A DNA stretch of 64,000 nucleotides from Brachypterus glaber (lineage: Eukaryota; Arthropoda; Insecta; Coleoptera; Kateretidae): positions 434,001-498,000 of the forward strand of contig OY294047.1 in NCBI GenBank assembly GCA_958510825.1, read 5' to 3'. The notes under the pieces were generated by a model. That model ran no database searches. It was not told where the DNA came from and was given only the letters and a program-made list of their open reading frames with translations. Both the position numbers and the translations under genes were made by a program. How positions within the stretch are numbered: position 1 is the first letter of the stretch; every line of letters begins with the position of its first letter. This document shows positions 23,968 to 36,700 of the stretch, piece by piece.

Positions 23968-24650
23968 TAGTCTAAGAGTTGGTGACCATTTTTAACTCAT
24001 TATTTTCTCCCAGCTGCATTTTATATATGTTAAATTAGATTCAAATTAAGCTATTTGCAAATCGCAACGTCCTAGATCGGGTTCCTTTGGATGCTAGAAC
24101 CCGCGGAAAGCTGGTGAAATGGGGTCCCCGAAAAATATATTTTTAACTTACCGAGTCAAACACATTATAAGATTATAATCTAAATGACTATTTAGTCTAT
24201 TTTCACAGTTTTACACAATTATTCAGTAGGCCAAGGGGTAAAAAAGGCTTTAAAAAGTTTGTTTGACATATGTCAACACTAAAAAGTCTAAAGAATTTTC
24301 ATTTTAACAAAATGTCATTTCATAAATCCTCATTTCTTGAAAAAAATAAGTATGATATACCTATGTCACTTTTTAAAGACTGTTCTTACCCATTTGGCCC
24401 CAGAGTTATTGTGTATAACTATGAAAATAACTAAATCTGAATGTAATAGGTGTAATGTATATAACTCGGCAAGTTAATAATAGATTTTTTGGTAGCTCAT
24501 TGCCAGAGCTTTTAGAGCTTCTATCACCCAAAGGAACCAGAACCGGATCCGGAGCCTAGCAATTTGAAAATAGCTTAATTTGAATGCACTTTAAGGCATA
24601 TATAAAATACAGCCGGGAGCAAATAAAAATGGTCATCAGCTCTCCGACTA
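23968..24650. mobile_element. Large foldback element (GAGTTGGTGACCATTTTT ends)
   Basis: TAGTCTAAGAGTTGGTGACC at the left is mirrored by GGTCATCAGCTCTCCGACTA at the right. The arms run about 170 bp and include ATCGGGTTCCTTTGGATGCT versus ACCCAAAGGAACCAGAACCG. A single arm recurs at 46059-46205. Confidence 0.72.
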
Positions 24651-25214
24651 CAAGTGGAAGGAGACGAACGAGCCAAAATAAAGTTGTTTTTTTTTTGGGG
24701 ACTTTTGCCAATATAGCAGTATAGCAGGGCCACGGAGAAAACATTTGCGCATTACCAAGGGATAACAATTAGTCGAAATTTTCTTTTTTTTTGGAAGGGG
24801 GGTTGTATTTGTGAAATAAAAAAATATTTATCTAAGAAATGTATGTTGACGGTTTAAATTTTTTTAAACGTCTTTACAAGGTTCGCATTGGCATGAGTAC
24901 CGATTTTTCTTCAGTATCCTGCATGAATCCACGATAATGTGCTAAAAACAAGTCTAGAAGGCATGTTCGTTTCTGCTTATCTTAGCGAACATGTAAATGC
25001 ATAAAATTATCATAATTATTCAGCAAGATTAATATTTTTTAGGACTCCATAAATAATTTCTGTTTTATGCCATATGCCATCTATTATAGATAATCTATTA
25101 TTTTGTCATTCAAAAGTAGGGTGACCACGTTTAAAGTTGAACTTTATCAGATCAAAAATTAGGACAGGGTCAGATTTACATAATACAGTATTTTTTATTA
25201 TCATAATCAGCTTT

Positions 25215-25364
25215 GGGATCGTTCAAGTATTACGTAACGCTCTTGGGGGCGGGGGGTCATTTTGGAGTGTTACGCCCATCTTAATGGTATAGGAAAATAG
25301 CGTTACAGGGGGGGGGGACCAAAATGATCAAAATTTGCGTTACGTAATACTTGAACGTTCCCTT
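25215..25364 (-). mobile_element. MITE with GGGAACGTTCAAGTATTACG ends, copy 2
   Basis: Reverse-orientation copy of the family at 7914-8069, with both inverted ends and a G-run where the plus copies have C-runs. Confidence 0.8.
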
Positions 25365-25720
25365 TAGTTTGTGGCGCGCCCCAGACAATTTTTCCGTTTC
25401 TCCAAAGTTCATACTTCCTACATACTTTTTTATTTACGAGTACGAACATTTTGTGTTTATCGAAAAAGGGGTCTTACGTGGATGTTTGTGCCACCATTAT
25501 TCGTTTGTGCCATCTTTCTTCTCGAGATATCAAAATTTCCCCAAAAGTTCCCATAATCCCGCAATGGTTTTTGAAAAAAACAAATATTTTAAAAATCTCC
25601 TATGACGATGGACGTTTGTGCTATAATTTTTTTCCCCAACTCAAAGGGTTAAGCCCCCAGGGAGGTTTAAATTTGGTAAAATGGGGCATTTTTGAAAGGA
25701 GACACAACTCTAGCTTTGAC

Positions 25721-26070
25721 GCGAGGTTTTAAATATTTAAATTTTTATTTCTTTTTGTCTTGATTTTTTTTAAACGAGTAAGGTGGAAAAAAAAGTTATC
25801 GATAAATAAAAATTAAAAACATTCGTATTCTTAAAAGATAAAAATCGAATGTCGCTTTTCTCTTTGAAAAACGCCAATATATATACATATGTATAGTTAA
25901 TATGTATAGTCAATATTGTTGTGTGTAACAAATTAGTCGTCAAATGTTTCGATTTAGTGACTTTTATAAAAAACTCCTTCATAATTCGGCAAAATTATTC
26001 CGTAAGCCTATGTTTCTGTGTTTATTTTCAATGTTGATGAGTCATAACTTCGTTTACGCCGACTACTGGT
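25721..26070 (+). mobile_element. Second copy of the CCAGTAGTCGGCG element, left end missing
   Basis: This copy matches 6992-7335 from GCGAGGTTTTAAATATTT through to the end CGCCGACTACTGG, with scattered substitutions. The left terminus seen at 6239 is absent; unrelated sequence abuts at 25720. The open frame on the minus strand in each copy is shared but AT-rich and unlike any protein I know. Confidence 0.65.
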
Positions 26071-27060
26071 TATCAGATACACTGAGTTGACAGTAAATAT
26101 ATCTGGTTTGAGATAACATGCTCTTGTTTGAATATCTAACCAGCTGAATAGTCAGATCAAAATCCGGAAAACTAAAATTTTAAACACATTAATAAGATCC
26201 GAAAAAGACTATGGATAAGATATGACATTGAGTTTTTTTTTAATTCCAGAATTTTAAGAAAATTATTTTTAATTCTTGTGTGCTGTAGTATCCAACTTTT
26301 TAAGTAATCATTAAAGCGATACAAATACTATACATTTTACATTTTAGAATTTTATACATACAAGAATTCAGCTTGCTCATCTTAGCATCATATTTCGCCT
26401 GTTGTTTGCAAAATCAATGAGTGGAACCATTTGGCATAATAAACATTAACCAGATCGAGAAAACACGCACTACTGGGCACCCCATATTCTATATGTGGCT
26501 AGGTACAACAAGTCATCTGTGGCTAATAATAAACATGATAATGGACCTCTGGTACAGACTGGCGCCATTTACTCAAATGGTAAATAAGAAACCAACTAAA
26601 GTTTATTTTTTAAGGTATAGTTATTTTAAATTTGCCGCTAAATACTCCACAAAGTCCGATTTACACATGTGGCTTGTTTTGAATGTCAAGATAACCAAAA
26701 TTTATAGTTTTTGTTTACTTACTTTGTTTTTATGATGTTTTGATAAAATCGCTTTTATTCCAATAATATAGAGGAATAAACCATTATTTTGTTCTCGTTA
26801 ATGGCACGTCAACTTTTTACGGTTATGTAAATTGGGCCTAGTCATTTCGCTTACGACGCATGCGTATCTTACGTTGCTATGGTAATTTCGAGATTGTTTA
26901 CAAGCGGGAAGGTTTAAAATAACTGTACCTTAAAAAACTTTAGGTACCTAAGTATTATACCATTTAAAGTAAAGTAAGACGCAATTAGATTTTTTTTTAA
27001 ATAATTCTTAACCCAAATATTCTTATGAATTGTATAATGTAGAGGGGCCTAAACCATTAA

Positions 27061-27547
27061 CCCTTTAGGTCTTTGGGATACTATCTTCCCACCGACTTTA
27101 TATTCCTCCCAAAGCTGTGCCCAGCAATGAAATCTATTCCCTTAATTATTTTAAATTATTAGTATACTGCTGACATCTGTTAAAGACTTTGGGACATACG
27201 CATGCCACTAATTCGGTAATAGGTGGGAAGATATTATCCCAGTGGTCCACAAAAAACACTAACTTTACGTACCTGAATCATAACATGAAAAAAGTAGTTT
27301 TTTTTTTAATTCAATGAAAAAGGTTAAAATATAATTATGTCGGTATATGTATATTTACTTTATAAACTTAGCCTAAGAAAATATAGCTTATTTTATATTT
27401 AACTTAATAGCAAGAAATGCCAAAAGGGTTATTAAACAGCATATTTAATAAAATAAAAGCTGTTTTGTTCTAAAAAATACCCATTTTAATAAAACGCAAT
27501 TTTTAAAATTAGCCTAACATAAGCCCTACCTCTTGCCCCCTAAAGAG
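27061..27547. mobile_element. Possible TTAA-flanked element with inner inverted repeats
   Basis: TTAA at 27057-27060 and 27548-27551 brackets CCCTTTAGG ... CCTAAAGAG. Inside, GGGATACTATCTTCCCACC is mirrored by GGTGGGAAGATATTATCCC near 27221. The short, imperfect ends leave the piggyBac-type call uncertain. Confidence 0.45.
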
Positions 27548-27550
27548 TTA

Positions 27551-27640
27551 AACCTTGGAGACTCCGACTATAGCATAGACGACAAACCCATTTTTTTTTA
27601 AATTGAGTTCGTACAGTATCCTAATCAAAGTCTCCTACGT
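27551..27640. mobile_element. Tiny palindromic MITE (GGAGACTCCGACTA family), copy 2
   Basis: AACCTTGGAGACTCCGACTA at the left, AAAGTCTCCTACG at the right; the inner hairpin is weaker than in the 14151 copy. It abuts the right TTAA of the 27061-27547 element. Confidence 0.55.
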
Positions 27641-29209
27641 TTATTCAATAACTCTATTTTTTGTATAACATTTTGAGATTATTTTTATTTTTTTGATAAT
27701 ATTGAGCTTTTTCCTATTATTAAAACTGTTTTTGTTTTTAGTTATTTTGTTTTTGCATTAAAAAAAAATATATATATTGAAATTTGTCTATGTCTAAGTC
27801 TAAGTTATGTATGACCCATCAATCAATGTAGAATTGATTTTTTCAGTGTATCAAGCAACATATAAGTATATGGTTTGATTAAATTCTAGTTTTAAAAGAA
27901 AATGAAGATAATACACTATGTGGGAATAATTTAAATATAACCGTTAAATCAACAATGCCAAAATACCGGTGGATTCTTAAAACAATGTTATTATTTTTTA
28001 AGTATACAGCTGTATAAAGTAAATGCTTAAGTAGAACTATATAATGCTGTGAGATTAACGGTAGTACTATGTGATCATATATTGTTATATATCGTTGACG
28101 CCAAATTAAGTAATAAGAATAAACGTGCTAGTAGTGAAAAAAATAATACATAAACCACGGTAGAGAAGACTATTATAGCCTCGCACTCTTATATCCCTGG
28201 ATGCTACGTATCTTGGGATATAAAAATGTGTGTTCCCTACCTTGAGCCGTATTTTTCTGGTCGAATGGTCAATAAACTTGAAAGCATGCATTTTTCCGTC
28301 AAATGCATGACGTCACATACGTCAAATTTTAAAAGTTTTTCGTAAGATTTTAAAACCACACTTCGTCTGGTTTCAAAAATGTTTTCGAAGGTAGAGGGGG
28401 AATTGACAGTTAAAGAAAAGCGTCAATAATATTTGTTGGTTGTGCTGCAAAATTTGGGCTTTTTTTCCACGCTTGGAACAGAAATAAATTACTTAATGAG
28501 TTATTACAAAAGAAAAATAGGATAAGAAGCTTACAAACACTTTTTAGAAAAATTGCAAAAAAAAAGTAACTTATAACAAAAGAAAAATAACTCACTAAAC
28601 AAGTTACTACAAAAAAAAAAAAATAAGAGGCCAGCACATTTATAAAAGAGAGGTTATGTTTTTGAATATAACAAGCATTTAAAAGTGTGACGTCAGCCAT
28701 GAATGTCTGCATTTGATTTTAAAGGTTTCGACGCGCAGAAAAATACGCCTTTGGTATGTAATTAATTATGTAACGCATACTACTTAGGTCTTTTTATAAA
28801 ATAAATTTAATTTACATTTTTTAACTTATGTAATCTGTGGCCACTCCTCGGAGCCGTGCCGTGTCTTCAACAATACCGCATCTATGTAGTACCTAGATAT
28901 TACGAATTCTGGTACATAAAATGCCCTTTGGCTTCAAAACTGGCATTGGTGCTCCAATTCTTAAGCGTTTTGCTCTCTTCTTTTTAACTTTTCTTTGATC
29001 TCCAATAATCATTCTCTGTATACTGTTAAAGTTTCTTAACGAGATTTAAATATTCAGTTAAAATTGTAATATCAAATTATCCTTCGTAAAACTTAGTTCC
29101 AGTTAATTTTGTTCAGAAAAATAAAAAACTTTTTGCTTCAAGTAAATTTTTCTCGTGCATTTCATGTACTTTAATCCAAGCAAAATGTATAACATAACAC
29201 AAAAATAAC
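27641..29209. other. Non-coding stretch
   Basis: Two TGACGTCA palindromes at 28308 and 28688; otherwise AT-rich, no gene seen. Confidence 0.5.
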
Positions 29210-29654
29210 AAGAAAGTTATCTATCTGTCGTTAAAATCAAATGGACAGGAAACAGTGAATAGTACCATTTCATCCTTTTTGGGAATCATCAGCACTGTGT
29301 ATCCTGTATGTTGCTAATATTCAAATAAAACGTTAGATAGATATAAAAGCATGGTGCCATCTATTGATGTGGTCACTGTTATCTGTTCACTTGTTCCCAA
29401 AAGGCAAATCGCCACAATTTAGGGTGTACAGTAACGTGCATTCAAAATGCCACGGACCTAAACCATTATATGAACCTTTAGCCGGTTAAGAAGAGTTAAA
29501 TAGATGGCACCATGCTTTTATATCTATCTGACGTTTTATTTGAATATTAGCAACATACAGGATACACAGTGCTGATGATTCCCAAAAAGGATGAAATGGT
29601 ACTATTCACTGTTTCCTGTCCATTTGATTTTAAAGACAGGTAGATAACTTTCTT
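29210..29654. mobile_element. Long foldback element, near-identical arms
   Basis: The left arm (29210-29376) and right arm (29499-29654) are complementary almost base for base over about 155-165 bp. Examples are AAGAAAGTTATCTATCTGTC / GACAGGTAGATAACTTTCTT and GGTGCCATCTATT / AATAGATGGCACC. The spacer of about 120 bp is unrelated. The high arm identity implies recent formation. No open frame of note. Confidence 0.85.
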
Positions 29655-30962
29655 ATATATATTTTTCGGTTATTAACCGACAAACATGCAGTATATATTT
29701 TTAAAGATTGTCAATTCTTAACTTATTTAACAAAATTGACAATTTTGACAATAACTCAATTAGCACGAATGATATTACAAATATGTCCAAATATTCAGGT
29801 CAACCACAGTTTAGGTCTTTTAATAATGAATTTAGTTTCACCATTTTTGAAAACCCTTAGATTCTAATTTTTATCAAAATCCATTAATCACCCTGTTTTG
29901 CTGCTAACTGTAATAAATAAAGTTATGGAGGAAAAAATATGTATGATCGTAACTCACGTAACGAAAAACAAAAGGTTCTGTTTCTACTCCAATAAATAAA
30001 TTCTTTCATTGATTGATTTTAATTATTTTTTATTTGTTGAATGAAACCTCCTGTCCTACATTTAATCTACTCCTCGCAACTTTACAGCAGATAACTCATG
30101 AAAGAATAATTCGATCGGCTTCAATTTTTTTGGAAAAATTAATATTGGTACACGAAGTCTATTGAAACTAAAAACAAATCCTATTAAAAATAAGAAAGTC
30201 TTGAGGGGCCAAACATTTAAAAGAATCAAAAATAGTGGAAGAAAATCTTTGATCAATTTTTGAGGAAAAATCGCTTGCATTAAAAAAAATAATCGAACAA
30301 AATTTAAAAAAATATAAAAAATAGAAGCAATGATCTTAACGTAATTTATACAGGCAAAAATATTTTTATTGAAACAATACTACCAAATTTAAAAAAATCT
30401 CCCCAAAAATAAAAAAAAAGGTTATGGGGGCTAAACTAAAATAGTATAAAAATGGAAGGAAACATCAACGTATTTTTTTTTAGAAAAAAAATACCCTTAT
30501 TAAAAAAGTCAAAGCTGTACACAAATATACAATCTGATACATTAAAAAAAAAATCTATTTAAAAACAAAAAAGTTACAGGTGCGCCACTTACAAACTAAA
30601 AATATCCTAATCCAATTTAATTAAGCCTAACTTAAAACTTAACCGGAAAAAAATAATAAAGTGCGAGGAGTATACTAAAGAATGCCAAGCATTATATATC
30701 TACAAAGCTTGTTTAATTCAGTGCGAGTCAATAAAAAAAAGTAAATTAAACTAATAATATCAAATTGACACTAGTGGTTTATAGAAATTGTTACAATGGA
30801 TTTAGTTCTTTCTTTATAAAGAAAAATATATTAAAAAGACTAGTTAAAACGGTCCATCTAATTGTGTTTTTGAATGTAGGTGTAAAAAGTAGCACACTGG
30901 AAGCTCTAGCATGGAAAATAGCGATCTGAAGGCCAAGCCAGTCCGTTGAACTTTCTATGCCT
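29655..30962. other. Non-coding AT-rich stretch
   Basis: Many poly-A runs; no gene or repeat family recognised. Confidence 0.5.
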
Positions 30963-31281
30963 TTGTCAAGGACTTATTGTTGCATTAATAATAATAATAA
31001 TTAATATTATTAAATATAGCATAATACAATTAAGTAATAACAATCATTTTGATAAAAAAAATTATACAAAAATCATATTTAATCTTTCTTTACCGACACT
31101 TCTGTAGTTTTAGCTACAGCTGTAAACACAACACTGTCTTATCTGCAGTTTGTTACAATTTATTAGTTATATTAATTAATCAAGCTTCAGTTTTTTATGA
31201 CATTTATATAATCTAAAAATAATAAAGGTCCAAGTACAGATCCTTGTGGCATACCAAATTTAAGTTGTTTGTGAGGTTGTT
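30963..31281 (-). pseudogene. Reverse-transcriptase fragment, tandem copy 1
   Basis: Minus strand encodes FGMPQGSVLGPLLF (near 31228-31270), the reverse-transcriptase block that precedes the catalytic core in jockey/CR1-like LINEs. About 100 bp on, the aligned catalytic site reads ADKTVL instead of ADDTAL, and stops are frequent. A 330-bp unit starts TTGTCAAGGACTTATTGTTG and is repeated directly at 31293. Confidence 0.7.
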
Positions 31282-31292
31282 TTGACTTTTTT

Positions 31293-31750
31293 TTGTCAAG
31301 GACTTATTGTTGCATTAATAATAATAATAATAATTAATATTATTAAATATAGCATAATACAAATAAGAAATAACAATCATTTTGATAAAAAAAACTATAC
31401 AATTTGATTTTAATCTTTCTTTACCGACACTTCTGTAGTTTTAGCTACAGCTGTAAACACAACACTGTCTTATCTACAGTTTGTTACAATTTATTAGTTA
31501 TATTAATTGATCAAGCTTGAGTTTTTTATGACATTTATATAATCTTAAAATAATAAAGGTCCAAGAACAGATCCTTGTGGCATACCAAATTTAAGTTGTT
31601 TGTGAGGTTGTTTATTATCGCTAATAAATAATTTTTGGTAACTTAAATAGCCCAACTAGCTTTCGAAACAAATGAGTCACTTTTTGAGTAAAAAAAAGTT
31701 TACACAGTCCGGATTTAAAAATTAGTCTAAAACTAGCCAGTGTATTACAC
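31293..31750 (-). pseudogene. Reverse-transcriptase fragment, tandem copy 2
   Basis: Almost identical to copy 1 over about 320 bp, again with GMPQGSVLGP on the minus strand. It extends about 130 bp further upstream in the RT reading direction (31615-31750); that extension resembles 32521-32670. Confidence 0.7.
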
Positions 31751-31760
31751 CTACTTTGGA

Positions 31761-32120
31761 TTTGTCAAGGACTTATTGTTGCATTTTATTATTTTTAAAA
31801 TAATAATAAATATTTTTAAATATAGCATAATACAATTAAGTCAAAACAATCATTTTACCGACACTTCTGTAACAGAAGCGGTTTCTGTTTGAAATGACAT
31901 CAATGTTTATGAATAGTTTAATTCATATTTATTCCACACCAAAATTAACATTAATATGTTGCATTGAGATGTGACAGGAGTCTAATAATGCTGTGTCATC
32001 TGCATAAAGTTTTAATTTGCTTATAATGTCAATATTATTTCTTATGTCATTTATGTAAATAAGAAACAATAAAGGTCCAAGAACTTATCCTTACGGTGTA
32101 TCAAAAAATTATATCACATT
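31761..32120 (-). pseudogene. Reverse-transcriptase fragment, copy 3, keeps YADD
   Basis: Starts with the same TTGTCAAGGACTTATTGTTG unit end. The minus strand reads VLGPLLFLIYINDIRNN, then KLKLYADDTALLD, so the catalytic YADD aspartates are preserved (codons near 31995-32006). The preceding PQG block is broken by TAA codons. More diverged in sequence than copies 1 and 2 but fuller in content. Confidence 0.75.
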
Positions 32121-32394
32121 TATGACAAGAACTTAGATTTGGGGTAATCTTTGTTGATTTTGGAAATTTGAAGACTATCTTTTGACATTCTTTCAGCTAT
32201 ACCTATTTATTTATGGTTTAGTATGTGCAAAAATTATGGTTTTTTATTTCTAGCGAGTGAATTGTTTACATTTTACTCATAATCTCGCGAAAACGTGAAA
32301 ATTTTTTTAGAAAAAACAAGTTATTTGGACTAATAATAGTAATATCTGATAAATATTTCATATATTATACAATAAATTCATGGGTCAGTCCTTA

Positions 32395-32670
32395 ATGGGT
32401 CAATTTGCCTATGATATCATAGTTTATTATGTCATATATAAAAATAAAAAACAATAACGGTCCAAGAACAGTTCCTTGGGGCAACCAAATTTAAGTTGTT
32501 TATTTATAATCGTTGATGCTATAATATTTTTTACATTATTTTAGATTGCTAAAGCGCCTAATTAGGCTAACAAACAAATCAATTAAATCGCAACCACTTT
32601 TTGAGTCAAAGAAACAAAAATAAATAGTTCACAAAGTCCTGATTTGGAAAATATTCTAAAACTAGTCAGT
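32395..32670 (-). pseudogene. Reverse-transcriptase fragment, copy 4
   Basis: Minus strand reads LPQGTVLGPLLFFIFIYDII, then upstream SLIRRFSNLK and several stops. Same RT block as copies 1-3, independently decayed. Confidence 0.65.
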
Positions 32671-34537
32671 AAATCTGTGCGCATTCGAGCATAATGTGTT
32701 TAACGTGAGTTTCATAAAAATCGGAATAGAATCGACTAATGCTGTGGCTGGAATTTTTATACTATAAAAAACCTTAAAAAATCTACACTGAGAAAAACTA
32801 TTTAGATATAAAACAAGACTTTCGAGCAGCGCTATTAAAAGTAATGATTTACGAGATTTTTATATAAATACTAAATGTTTGTATATATGTTTTGAATACT
32901 TGGGGTCCAAGTGTTGCATATTATTTTTTTAGTTTACTGCAAAGATAAAAGGGCTTTCCCTTTCATCCACTAAGTTAATTCCACATATTATATTTACCAC
33001 GTATGCGAGCTGTCTTTAGTGTTCTCGATTGATTTTTTGGCCTCAACCCGATCTCAGAAAAAAAAACTTTAGTCTCAAATACTAAAGACTTAGTTCGCAT
33101 ACTAGGTGCATAATATACCATTGCATTTTTTCAAAGAATAACAATTATTCTAAGTACAACTATTTTTATATTTATTATAATAATTATTATTATTATTCTT
33201 ATAATTGTTTTTATATTTATTGTAATTGTTAAATTATCTATAAAAGCTGTGGGAATGTCACAGATGGTTCTAATTGTTCCGGAAATATTTTAAATATTTT
33301 AACATTAAATTTATTATGCATATCTACATAAACATTGGAGAACTAGTTTCTTGGACTAATTCTTAACTTAAATGGTCGGTATTGACATACATTGACATGA
33401 AATATTATTAAATAATATTATTTAGAAATTTTATTAGTATTACTAAGTATAGTTAGGTATTGGGGAATCGGATTATTAACAAGCTGAAACAGATACCCTT
33501 TCTTGATGGATAACAATCTTTAAACAATTAAAAATATTTTTTTAAATGATTTTAATTCTACGATAAATATTAAGTTATTGCCAAGAATATCAGTTTTTGC
33601 CCTCTTTTTCTTCTTACCCGAAGAAAATGTAAACCATATTTTATGTCATTTAACTATAAAGATACTAAATCGTTTGGTGGAATAGTTTTTTAAGTTAGAT
33701 ATTTCTCACAAAAGACCAACAGACAAACTGAAAATGCAAAAAAATAATTGACCTTCCGGTCGATTTTAGTAACGGTTTGTATTATAGCTAGTAGGAATGT
33801 ATAAAATCTAAAAAAAATGTAAATTAATAATGAAAAAAATTTTGTACTGCAGTGCATGTATAGTAACTACATACATGCGTTAAGTATTATATTCATTCCT
33901 GGAAGTTGACTGACTCCTTACTCCTTCTTGAAGCAATTACTCTAAATTATTATTATATGCTATAAACATATTATAACCAAAAAATAAGGCGAATAATAAT
34001 ATGAAACTTAAAGTTCAGCTCTATATTAAATATAATTTTTAACAAATCTGCGATTTATTAGCTAAAGAAACACCAAATAGAACAAAATGCTTTATCTATT
34101 GCGTAATTGTGTAGCAACAGTTAATACTTTAGTGTACTCGCGAAAACAGGGCCTTGTTCAAGCTAATTTGTTAATGTGTTTGGTTTCACGATAATAATAA
34201 TAATTCATTGAATACTTAAATAAATAAATTGGTACCCCGCACGCGGGGCCTATATATCTCTGGGAATCAAGTGATAGAGGGTTTAAATTTAGGAACCAGC
34301 TATTTGGCGTCCGGCGTACACGCAGCTGTTTCCACGTCCAGTATTTTTTTTGGCCGATTTTTAGGGTTTTTAAGGTATATTTTTCGTCAGAATTGTATTC
34401 CCTCGTTTAAATGGGGGGGCTACGTCCAAAAAAAAACACCAAACAAGGAAAAACCAAAACAAAGCAAATAATTAGGTTTTGTGACGTCGGACGTCAAAAT
34501 AGCCACTTCTTTAAATTTAACCCAATATTAACTATGA
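32671..34537. other. Non-coding AT-rich stretch
   Basis: An (ATT)n-like run near 33176-33205; the open frame at 34229-34471 lacks protein character. Confidence 0.5.
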
Positions 34538-34539
34538 TA

Positions 34540-34791
34540 TGAGGGGTTCAGAGCTAAAGTGGACCAAGTCCATAAAACCGTTTTTCTAGATATTGACATT
34601 TAAAGTTGTTTGTTCTTAATGAACTAGTTTCTTCTTAATTAATGAACTAGTACCATCTACCGTCCAAAGACAGAGGTATGAACTTGGTTCGTTACAGTAC
34701 GAAACAATATGTGCTTTGGACTATCTCTTGATCAATGCAGATCAAAAAATCGTCTTTATGGACTTGGTTCCCTTTAGCTCTGAACCCCTCA
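34540..34791. mobile_element. TA-flanked MITE with 39-bp inverted ends
   Basis: TGAGGGGTTCAGAGCTAAAG followed by TGGACCAAGTCCATAAA is mirrored at the right end, with TA on both sides (34538-34539, 34792-34793). 252 bp, mariner/Tc1-like target choice, non-coding. Confidence 0.8.
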
Positions 34792-35082
34792 TACTACAGA
34801 TGGGATGAAAAAAATATAGTTTTCTATAATTAATTAATAGAAGTGACATGATAATCGCCTGAGAGACGCTTACCCAAATTTCAATTATCTCGACTGGAAA
34901 AATTTCGTATTAATATCTTTGTTAATCGTGAAACACACGTATAGTTATAGTTTATTTATAATAAGCTTTTGGCTTGTGCTAGACGCCCTCCATTAATTTT
35001 GAAAAAAAAATTTATTCGAATTTTGATATTCCATGTTTTACACAACGAACTAATAACTCTTCTTTCTAGAATACGCATACAG

Positions 35083-35394
35083 TTAAAATAAAGTATCGCC
35101 AACATCTCGGTTTGTTTGTAAACAAATAGTAGGTATATTCAGGCCTGAACAATAACAGTTACCAGTAACTGGTATTGTTGTCTCTGTTAGAACAAAGATG
35201 TGCGAGTAAGGCAGGCGAATGTTTATGTTGCCGACGTTTTTGTCAGTTTTAACAAATGAAATACCTATTCTAGAGAGAAGAGTTATTAGTTCTTTGGTTT
35301 TACATAACATCCAAGGCCCTTTCTGACCCGCGTACATAATTAATAATTTATCCGATAAATTACATTTGTCCGTTATTCGGAGTACGTGATCCAA
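35083..35394 (-). other. Unassigned open frame of 103 codons
   Basis: Protein-like composition (ITDKCNLSDKLLIMYAGQKG ... ISFVKTDKNVGNINIRLPY) and higher GC than the neighbourhood, but the frame opens at a TTG right after a stop and ends at TTC-stop without recognisable splice context. I do not recognise a family. A retroelement fragment or an isolated exon are both possible. Confidence 0.25.
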
Positions 35395-35974
35395 TCAATC
35401 AGTTTTACACAAAATAAATTATACACTCAGTAGGTACCTCGTAATATTTATCAATTCTTCAGAATAGCTTCCTATTTAATTGCGATTAATACTGTTGTAT
35501 CTCGTATTTTTCGTATAAGGATAAATTCATTTCACTCTTAACAGTTAACCATTAAAGTTAACTACCCAGATAACACAGGTTTATACATTGGATATCCCCA
35601 GAATATTCTTTTTGCGATTTCCGACATACCCAGGATATACGATTTCGTCTATAGATATCCGTAGGACATCTTGTAATCTATTAAAAATGCTTAGTTTCGA
35701 AAATGTGACCTTTTTCTCGGTAAAATGAACTGCTACAGTAAATTGTATAAATTTTATAAAAGGAAAATCAGAGTGTAATAAAGATTAAATTGGATATGCG
35801 GTTTTTAAGCGAGCTTCAGATTTATTGAAAATATTTTCACATAGTTATTTTTTCAGATCTATTACACGTGGGAATATAAAAAAACTGAATACAACTCAAT
35901 TAAAACATATTTTTTTTTAGTATCTTATTCACAAATTTTAAATTATATATTATTATATTTCCTAGGACAATGCG

Positions 35975-36200
35975 ATCGGTTCGGCAGAATACGACAGGAG
36001 ATTTTCGGAGTGGCAACTCTCCGAAGAGAGGAGTTGCGTACCCTTGCCTGGACAGATATCGCGACCTTTATAAGGAGGTCCGGCAGGTTTAGGCAGGGAG
36101 TAGGGTAGATGTGTGGCTGGGACAGCTCGGGGCTGGCAAAAAGGGCCATAATGGCCTAGTTGCCTGGCTTGTAGCCTCCTCACCCTTACTACTACTACAT
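35975..36200 (+). other. GC-richer block, possible LINE 3' end
   Basis: This stretch is markedly less AT-rich than its surroundings. It reads RRSGRFRQGVG before a stop on the plus strand and ends in TTACTACTACTAC. A basic C-terminus followed by a trinucleotide run would suit a LINE terminus, but no diagnostic domain is present. Both minus-strand open frames here look like shadows. Confidence 0.3.
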
Positions 36201-36680
36201 ATTATAATATACGACTTTAACGGCAGCCATACTTAAACGTTTACAAAAGATTTACGAGGTGACACTACTGGCACTTCGTGCACTATAGAATCCTATCAAT
36301 CTCCGCAATTTTATATACTTATGACTTGTTCCCACCGTTAAAATTTTAACGCGCAGTCATATGTAGAATTGTGGCGAATAATAGATTTGTATAGTACACG
36401 GAGTACGCCTGCCAGTAGTATCATCTTGTAATTTTTTTGTGGAGTAAGGGTCTCTAAATAAGGTAATATTAAACTTCACACAAGCGAAAGTTAAAAGTAA
36501 TCTATAAAAAAATACCACTGCTCTACTACAGAATTTTCACAATAAATGAGAAGATCCCCAACTAAAGTAGCATATAGCTGCTATTTCACGCTTTTTTTGC
36601 GATTATCAGTGGCATCGTTTTTGGAAATATTAAAAATACTTATTGTTTCAAAGTATGTCTGTATCGAGAGCGTACAAATT

Positions 36681-36700
36681 GGTGGCGCCATCTAATGTTG
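36681..36700. promoter_or_regulatory. CTCF-like motif candidate
   Basis: GGTGGCGCCATCTAATG; its complement contains AGATGGCGCCACC, matching the core of the CTCF consensus, with two mismatches in the flank. Confidence 0.25.

Noticed and set aside
25351..25732. Three overlapping plus-strand open frames
   Set aside because: All three frames open at once over the same AT-rich tract, starting inside a MITE end; no protein signal.
26421..26735. Open frame of 104 codons, hydrophobic
   Set aside because: AT-rich, no recognisable domain, no splice signals; compatible with chance.
28410..28712. 100-codon minus-strand frame rich in phenylalanine
   Set aside because: Poly-A/poly-T bias produces the F/L/S-rich translation; no start context or domain.
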